A stretch of 13,834 nucleotides of DNA, from contig CAJVPJ010000975.1 in NCBI GenBank assembly GCA_910592205.1, positions 1 to 13,834 on the forward strand, in the 5' to 3' direction. The position numbers and the translations under genes are program-made. This document shows, in pieces, positions 7,524 through 13,834 of the stretch (positions are counted from its first letter, which is position 1; each line of letters begins with the position of its first letter). The notes under the pieces were generated by a model. That model made no database searches. It was not told the DNA's origin and was given only the letters and a program-made list of their open reading frames with translations. This DNA comes from Paraglomus occultum (lineage: Eukaryota > Glomeromycota > Glomeromycetes > Paraglomerales > Paraglomeraceae).

Positions 7524-9891
7524 TCTTTTAATAATAATGTAGCCCCTAACTAAGCAAGTTTAACAACGCAAATAAAACTTGCCGCGCAAGTGTACCAACT
7601 AGGTATGTCAAGATCGCAAAATAACATTTGATTTGCCCTATCCCAAATTTGGCCGAGTCTGAGCAAAGGTTAGCTAGTTGTCTCACGTAATATCAATTGC
7701 TATTTTAGCCCTCAGAATAAATTGTGTTTGTATTGCAAACAGCGATATTCATAATAATTTCCAGGCCATGAAAACGAAATTAATCAATCGGCTATTGATT
7801 AACGGTCATTGATGACAGTGTTTGCGAGAGCAAAAGACTATATTGAATTTAATAATGTTTTAGAAACAAGCGATAAGTAATGGTGATAAACTGAAAATGA
7901 GGTGACGACGATGATAAAATAAGGTTTTATGGATGTTGTGTCACAATTATATGCAGCTGAATGACTACAGAGAAGGAAATTAATTTGTTCAAATTAAAGA
8001 CTTAAAATAGAAGCATAAATTTTATTTTGAATATTAATTTGACTGTTTATTTTATATCTATTTTTAGTATCGTTTATTTATTTATTTATACACCAGATTA
8101 ATTAAATGGGTTTCGATAAGCGGCAATTGGTCTACCATGGCCAGACATCCGTGACTGACTCGTCAAGTTTGCCTGTGTATTTTTTTATCTATTTACTCTC
8201 GGAAAATACTTTGAGATAATATTACCTAATTGATTACAATGCATCGACAGCATACGAGGATTACAGCCTCTTGTTTAGAACCGTGAGAGATGCAGTCACT
8301 GAACGCAAACCATTCACATTATCTAATTGTGCCATAAAGTAACTGATCGATAATATCGATATTGCTCAAATTTGTAAAGTTTGCTAACTGATAAATATTT
8401 TAACATTTCGAAATTATCTACGTTGTAAAGGTAAGTCTAGCCATCCCAATGTTATGTTACGGAAGATCGCTGCACAACTGTAACACGTTACTAATTTTAT
8501 TGTTTGCGAGGACAAAAAATTTTGTTACCCATTATAATATTTCTCTAATAATATTACCACTGTTTATGTAACATGTACATGTTTAATATTAATGTTAATA
8601 AATCTCTTAAAACGTCAATATAGAGCTAGACAATAAAATTTTACACATTCAAATCTGAAAGAATAAACTTTGAAAGCACCCCGTAGTTCTACCCAGGATA
8701 CTGGTCAATTGTCCAATCCTCTCGTGTCACGTTTAGATTGTGTAAATGTTTACCTGAATTTAAAGACCTGGTAGGGAATAAAAATTGAGCTTTGCAGGAT
8801 AAAAAAACAAGTATCGTAAAATTATCAGTTAAGCATATTAACGGTTTCTGCAACTGTTAACCAGCATTGACAAATTAATAGCGGATTACGGTTATAATAA
8901 TAACGTTGCGTTGCTGGATGTCATCAAAGATTGCTCGTACTACTGATTGTGCTTGCTTCGCCATACGACTAATATTTCTAATAGCATTTTTAACTATTCT
9001 TTATTCAATTCTATAGACATTGTTGCTGTAAGAGATATTCTATTTTTGAGCCTTTAATTAGGTATATGCGTAAATATAACTAATGCATTAATTTACGCAA
9101 CCCAAGTCACGTTACATGTTTACATGTTTGTGGCGTACATTTAAGCGATATTGTGCCAATAATAATATTATAAATACGCAAACTATTATTTACAAGCAAG
9201 CTCTTTAATAGTATTTGAAGACTTTTGTAATTCTCAAAGTTGAATCACATGACTTGAAATCTCTCATATTAATATTCACATGCATTTTATTCGATTAAGA
9301 GAGTGCAATACACTTTCTCATTGATTCCATAATGTCCAAAGACATGTAAAATTATACATACGCTAAATGTCATCTTAAAAGACAAAATTTGCAATTAAAT
9401 TTTTTTTTTGATATTTGTATAGCATAATTCTAATCACATGACTATACATAATTAACTAGTATTTGTTAATTTGCCAACACTCCCCTTTCTTCAAACGAAT
9501 GGTAAATTTGCAATTATTTGTTATCTAGACTATTCAAAACTTCTTATACCTCTACTATTACTATTATCTCCTCTAGTCTGTTTCATTATTTATTATTTTC
9601 TCTATCCTTCATAATAATGACCAGTTTCTTTACTATTAATATCAACAGTATCTACAACTACCATCTTGACATTATAACCATACAATAATAATAATGACCA
9701 TCAATATATAGAATTTCCAAACTTATTTACTATACCTTTGCATGCCTAGTAAATGTGTTAAAATCTGTTATTCGTGTATCAATTTTTATCTGCAAATTAA
9801 ACTTTTTTGGATTTTATTAAATCTATCCATATAGCGTGCGTGTCTAATCCATGCTCAATTCATGTAAACCACAAATAAACATAATTGCAAG
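7524..9891. other. Long gene-poor region with unassigned exon-like islands
   Basis: No complete gene is visible. On +, 8106 starts a 37-codon frame MGFDKRQLVYHGQTSV. At 8220-8342 a frame reads AYEDYSLLFRTVRDAVTERK and could be spliced to it through a CTAATTGATT branch-like site and CGACAG. On minus, one frame stays nearly open from 9000 to 8689 with two stops: KNAIRNISRMAKQAQSVVRA (9000-8875) and later NLNVTREDWTIDQYPG (8856-8689). These two readings overlap little but cannot both be strongly supported. They may be remnants of old genes. The rest, especially 9020-9890, is AT-rich with ATT-type simple repeats and a pyrimidine-rich patch near 9540-9620. Confidence 0.3.
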
Positions 9892-9897
9892 TTTATT
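9892..9897 (-). terminator. Poly(A) signal of the kinase gene
   Basis: AATAAA on the minus strand (TTTATT on +) lies about 65 bases beyond the kinase stop codon at 9962-9964, a normal distance. Confidence 0.5.
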
Positions 9898-9961
9898 CAC
9901 AAAGTTTGAGTTGCTAAATTGTATGATAATAGAGCTGATGTTAATATTGTAATTTAAATTA

Positions 9962-12429
9962 TTAAATGTAAATTTTAATCGTACTTGCAACAGAACCAAC
10001 AGGCAGAAGCTTGCTAGAATATTTGCTCTCCTTTTCGAGACGGGATAAAGGTTCTACATTATTATGATAGATAGTTTCCCATATGACATTGTCATAATTC
10101 CAATTATCAATTAACTTAAAAATATCCAACGCTTCTGGACGTTTGTCAGGATCAACGTCACAACACATCTCAGCAAGCTTTTTGTATTCGTCTGGTGCTG
10201 AATCAGGCATCGATGGTCGTAGTCCACCCATAATATCGCATACTAAACCCTTATCAAATTCCCTGTTTCTAAACGGTGGTTCACCAGTGGCCATCAAATG
10301 CATAATAATGCCAAGTGCATATATGTCTGATTTTCGACTAAATTTGCGAGTATCGAAGACTTCCGGTGCAATAAATGGCAAAACGCCTCGAATGTTTGAA
10401 TTTGATTCATGTGACTTCACCGACTGAGAAAGGCCAAGATCACATATGAATGGATGGATTGATCGAAAATCTTTTTCACTGTTATCATGAAAAACTATGT
10501 TTCCCCCATGAAGATCACAATGCACTAATCCTGCGTTATGGATAACATGCAGATCATGTGCAATATTCACCAAAAATCTCAATTTCATCTTCCACGTCAA
10601 TTTGTTAACATTTTGACCCAAATAAGACAAAAGGTTACCCTTGTTAGCATATTGAATTACTATTAAATATTCCTCTGTTTCTGGATCTCGCGTGACTCCA
10701 TAAAGTTGAAGAAAATGATTATAACGCGAACACTTGACATGGTTGCTGAACTGTTAAATAAAAATAATTTAGTCAGATCAATATCACTTTAATTGATTGA
10801 TTTCAAAGTTTACTTACTTCAGAAATAAATAATTTTGACGTTTCCATTTCATTAGGATTCTTCAAACGTTTTAGTACAACAGTTTCTGGTATCTGTTCTT
10901 TCGTTGAACAGTTCTTATATCTGGCCGTGTTGACTATTCCATAACCACCAGACCCAATTTCCTTAATTTCATCAAAGTCTGTATACTGCATATATTTTAC
11001 GTGATCATTAACCTGTATAAACCTGTCCAGTAGTGCGTGTAGATCGCGGTAGAGCACTAAGTAATATTTTCGAGTAGACAGTTCTTGCGTGATACCAACA
11101 ATCCAAATATTATTTGGTGTTAATATCTCTGGGTATTCCTCAGTTAGCTATTCGAGTAAACAAATACAACCGAGACGTTACAACATTTAATGGACATACG
11201 TGCGCAAACTAAAGATATTAATGCATAAAATAATTTACCTGATAAAAATCAGACTGCTGAGCGTTCGGTCGGTCAACTATCTGTTTGAGCATCACTCTAG
11301 TCGGCGTCCGTTTCGGTTCTAACCAGTCGCGGTGTAATAATGTCATCTCTTGTACGTTTATCAGAGAATACTCTAACCATCGTAAATAGACATCATATGT
11401 TTTTGTTGTGTTGCTCCATGATTCCTTAATAAATGAATCCAAAGACTCGTTACCAGTAGTCCAGTCGAGTGGTCTCGGTGCTTTACATTCGAAACAGAAT
11501 TCATTTATGGAAGGTTTGATCTTTTTTGTACATGCCAGACATAATCCATCTCCATGCATTTCTTTTATTAGACAATACTCCTGTTCGCTTGCATCATATG
11601 TAAATCCGATGGTAACCCAAACATCCATACTACGAATATCTGAATGCTCATCACATAACTAGTAATGATAAATAATAATAAGTTGTAATTATTTAAACTG
11701 TTCAACAAACATGACGCATATCAATAAGTGAATAGTTACCTTATCATAGCACGAATAATCTGTTTCACCAGTTATCTTGAGTGGAGTCAACTTAACATAT
11801 GTACAAGTAGGTAGACCATACAAGTATACATATCCATATCCCCTATCGATAATACAATCGTATGGAATCCACTCCAAATAGGCATCATTTGCTGAGCTTG
11901 TTTGTAATTGGGATTTCTTAATAAAGTTATCGAGTTGCTCATTGTTGCTGGACCATCCATTGGATAATTCTTGATGACCACAGATACACCACACAGGACT
12001 ACATCGAAGTATACCACACATAGAGCAAAATCTATATCGAGCATAACAATGGTAAAACTGTCTATCAGCAACCATATAGTAATTTCCATTAGTCTTGGTG
12101 AATCCACATATCAGCTTATTACGACTGGCAAGCCATTCGGAATATCTTCTAAATTGACTGACATCTTTACCGCACTCGTGCGTTGGAAATGAGTATATTC
12201 TGGAAAACTCACTAAGGAATGTTGGTGTGCATGTTTCATCATTTCCAAGTAATAGCAAAATTATCTTCGCTTCCTTAACTATACCATCGACCAATGTTCG
12301 TTTGCGAACAGCGTAACAGATAGTGTCTGTTGGAGTTGACATTATACAAGTAATTTCCTCGTCAGAAATCCATTCGAGTTTATCAGATCCATTGTCTGCA
12401 AAAAATTGTATCAAGCGGTCAATTGACAT
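9962..12429 (-). CDS. TKL-type protein kinase with tandem degenerate N-lobe repeats
   Basis: Four exons (12429-11740, 11658-11239, 11147-10818, 10750-9962) with GT-AG introns of 81, 91 and 67 bases, all phase 0, give 742 residues. The kinase domain spans about 424-700. It has a glycine loop IGSGGYGIV (434-442), Lys463, helix C Glu480, catalytic loop HCDLHGGN with Asp559 and Asn564, DLG at 584-586, APE at 608-610, Asp622 and Arg684. The catalytic residues are present, with Cys replacing Arg in HRD and Leu replacing Phe in DFG, so activity on Ser/Thr or Tyr is likely. Residues 17-130, 184-268 and 321-410 each begin with a Trp motif (LEW, YLEW, YLRW) and end in G-F/I-T then a YYMV-like strand, like a kinase N-lobe lacking the ATP-binding residues. 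Between them are cysteine pairs (135/138 with 148/150; 270/273 with 285/288) and a W-S/T-x-x-N-x-x-x-D-x-F-I motif. ATG 12429 is chosen. The frame extends to GTG 12447 after an in-frame TAG that could be a splice acceptor. The role is probably intracellular signalling. This family is greatly expanded in Glomeromycotina. Confidence 0.88.
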
Positions 12430-12699
12430 ACTGTATGAGCCACTCACAACCTAACAATATGATTCTGAAGTAAGATTTCGATAATCCCAATCTCACGTTA
12501 TTGCTGTATTATACCACCGCTGTTTTTGTAGTGGAACACGTGAACAGTAAAGTTGTTGCACAAGACAATCAATCCTTAACATGATAAGTAGCAGCTTCAT
12601 ATTATATCGCTCTTCAATCGTAAACTCGGCCAGAATCCTTTACGGTCAAACCTCCACATCAAGACACGCGTAGGCCATAATCATAATAGAGATGTTTTT
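12430..12699. promoter_or_regulatory. 5' flank of the kinase gene
   Basis: This stretch holds no gene. On the minus strand a TATAATA (12513-12507) lies about 80 bases before the kinase ATG, a possible TATA element. The start region is also preceded by TTGTTAG ending near 12451, which could be a splice acceptor for a non-coding or short coding first exon. The LTR of the neighbouring copia remnant may reach into this flank because its far end was not located. Confidence 0.25.
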
Positions 12700-13010
12700 C
12701 ACTTATCGATTCGATCAGTATTGCCACAAATTCTCGAAGTCACAAATAGCTGTATGCTCGTAAAAATCAACGATCTCTCATATATTCTCCCTTCTGACTT
12801 CCGACTTGTCGATTTGTCCTCTACTCCAACTACTAATATCAATACGATTAATGCTACTGAGACACCACTCTTCAACATAAGAAATAAACTGCAGGCAGGC
12901 TGCTCCTACACATGATGTCTCTACTGACACTCCCTCCTAGCGAAGTATGTTAGCAAATTAGGAAGATTTCAGACTTGCTCCTTGCAAAGGCTTAATATGT
13001 CATCTTTTAC
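12700..13010 (-). mobile_element. 3' end of a decayed Ty1/copia retrotransposon (pol tail, polypurine tract, LTR)
   Basis: On the minus strand, VKDDIL (13010-12993) is followed after a small frameshift by KPLQGASLKSS, a stop, FANILR, a second stop and EGVS. This matches the end of copia RNase H, where ADILTKPL is followed by a phenylalanine-rich segment and the stop codon. The stop is followed by GGAGGGAG (12937-12930), a polypurine tract, and then TGTCAG (12929-12924), a normal LTR beginning. The LTR body continues to at least about 12720 and includes a TATATGA. Its CA end and the target duplication were not located, so the left boundary is a guess. The remnant carries no intact enzyme. The + strand frame at 12721-12915 is antisense to this LTR and is not a gene. 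Confidence 0.48.
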
Positions 13011-13834
13011 TCTTTGATATATGATCCGACTTAATGGAAAAGTAATTGTTACTGACTGAGAGATGACGCATAAACAAAAGGAATAGGAAATAATACTTTT
13101 AAGCATTTGTAGAACAAAATCAATTCAGCGTTTTGTTTTTTCTTATCGTAAGAAATAGTACATTAAAAATAAATTTCATAGTACCTTTTGTATAAGAAGG
13201 CATGTGAATTCTCAGTACATTAACGTTGTTTCTCCGCAAAGATAATATCCTCAAATGATATATACAAATGTATTGCGATCTCTTCATAAGCCGTTCGATT
13301 GGCTCTATATTCACAATGACCAGTATGGATCGGTTGCCTTATGTCCATGATTTCCCCCAACCTACCAGGCTTTAAAGGTGCCTAACCGTCATTCTTTTGC
13401 CAACCTTACAGTTTTATTAATGCTGATCGATCTCTTAGCCTTTGGTTCAATTTCTTCTTTGCGCTGCTGTCATTCCAATAACGCGTGTTTTACTATTATA
13501 ATCTTTTGCAGAACAGCATTTCGTAGTTTTTGCGCGTTTTCTGTTATTTCAGCAACTTTAATATATCAATTAGTTTCGTGATATGTTTCTTACTGTTGCC
13601 AAACTTTTGATTAAGTTACGCAGCGCGAGAATAGAACATGCAGATATTACTAAAACTTTTCTTTAATAGAAAGCCCATTGGTGAGGCCATGTCTAAACTG
13701 TTTGCTTGATTAATAAAGCTATAAGAATAGGATAGATAGCTAAGAGTATTACTTTACCTGATCTGTAATTTGCATCATGATTCACAGCATGTGACGTTTC
13801 TATGACATGTGACTGCTTATATATTAATATTACT
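13011..13834 (-). other. Broken coding-like frames of unknown origin on the minus strand
   Basis: Three minus-strand pieces look protein-like but do not join. 13565-13389 reads ITENAQKLRNAVLQKIIIV and continues, after one in-frame TGA, QQRKEEIEPKAKRSISINK. 13381-13220 holds MDIRQPIHTGHCEYRANRTA and AYEEIAIHLYISFEDIIFAE to a stop. 13833-13694 is open from the window edge and includes HVIETSHAVNHDANYRS before a GTAAAG. GTAAGA with CTAAT and ACAG near 13600-13545 could be a 53-base intron. The set may be a decayed gene, exons of a gene continuing past the window, or chance. No family is recognised. The frames at 13120-13314 (minus) and 13378-13581 (+) are overlapping shadows. Confidence 0.25.

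Noticed and set aside
10143-10427. 94-residue plus frame
   Set aside because: Antisense shadow of the kinase C-lobe.
11408-11662. 84-residue plus frame
   Set aside because: Antisense shadow of kinase exon 2.
11787-12192. Minus 106-residue frame (11787-12107) and plus 73-residue frame (11971-12192)
   Set aside because: Alternative-frame and antisense shadows of kinase exon 1.
12721-12915. 64-residue plus frame beginning with a non-ATG codon
   Set aside because: Antisense to the copia LTR-like segment, with no start codon and no splice partner.
13120-13581. Minus frame 13120-13314 and plus frame 13378-13581
   Set aside because: Overlap better minus-strand frames at 13220-13381 and 13389-13565. 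The first starts at GTG and degenerates into AT-rich codons.
1-13834. tRNA, rRNA or CRISPR
   Set aside because: Scanning both strands for the tRNA B-box core, rRNA-like conserved blocks and regularly spaced repeats found nothing.

Overview
The window looks like nuclear DNA of an arbuscular mycorrhizal fungus (Glomeromycotina, Rhizophagus-like). It is strongly AT-rich and its genes are broken by short GT-AG introns of about 54-92 bases. It carries a tyrosine-kinase-like (TKL) protein kinase of the expanded type typical of that lineage, a small secreted cysteine-rich protein, and decayed Helitron and Ty1/copia sequences. The lineage call rests on recognising the kinase architecture, not on any search. 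No rRNA, tRNA or CRISPR was seen.

Left part (1-4450). A + strand gene enters from the left edge and appears to end at 758 through at least three exons. From 760 to 3900 the DNA is mostly non-coding, but it holds isolated exon-like islands: minus 1837-1971, minus 3101-3295 and + 3440-3595. There is also a minus open frame (2759-2962) that begins like a signal peptide but lacks an ATG. At 3922-4355 (+) lies a convincing two-exon gene for a 113-residue secreted protein with ten mature cysteines in two identically spaced halves. It is flanked by a TATA box and a poly(A) signal.

Middle (4450-9960). After a gene-poor stretch comes a Helitron remnant on the minus strand. It comprises the frameshifted C-terminal part of a Pif1-type helicase (6130-6698), then a GC-rich hairpin (6022-6046), then CTAG followed by T (6004-6008), which is the classic order of a Helitron 3' end. 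Just upstream on the same strand is a predicted three-exon gene (6803-7523) for a 190-residue protein of unknown function with a basic C-terminal tail. The 7524-9961 stretch shows only weak exon-like islands.

Right part (9890-13834). The main gene is a four-exon minus-strand kinase of 742 residues. Only its last third is a complete kinase domain. The first 420 residues look like three degenerate copies of the kinase N-lobe, separated by cysteine-pair linkers. Behind its 5' end (12700-13010) is the 3' end of a decayed Ty1/copia element with an RNase H tail remnant, a polypurine tract and an LTR start. The last 800 bases hold short, broken, coding-like minus-strand frames of unknown origin.

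The genes do not form an operon or an obvious pathway. The window reads as a repeat-rich accessory region with one signalling gene and one candidate secreted effector.
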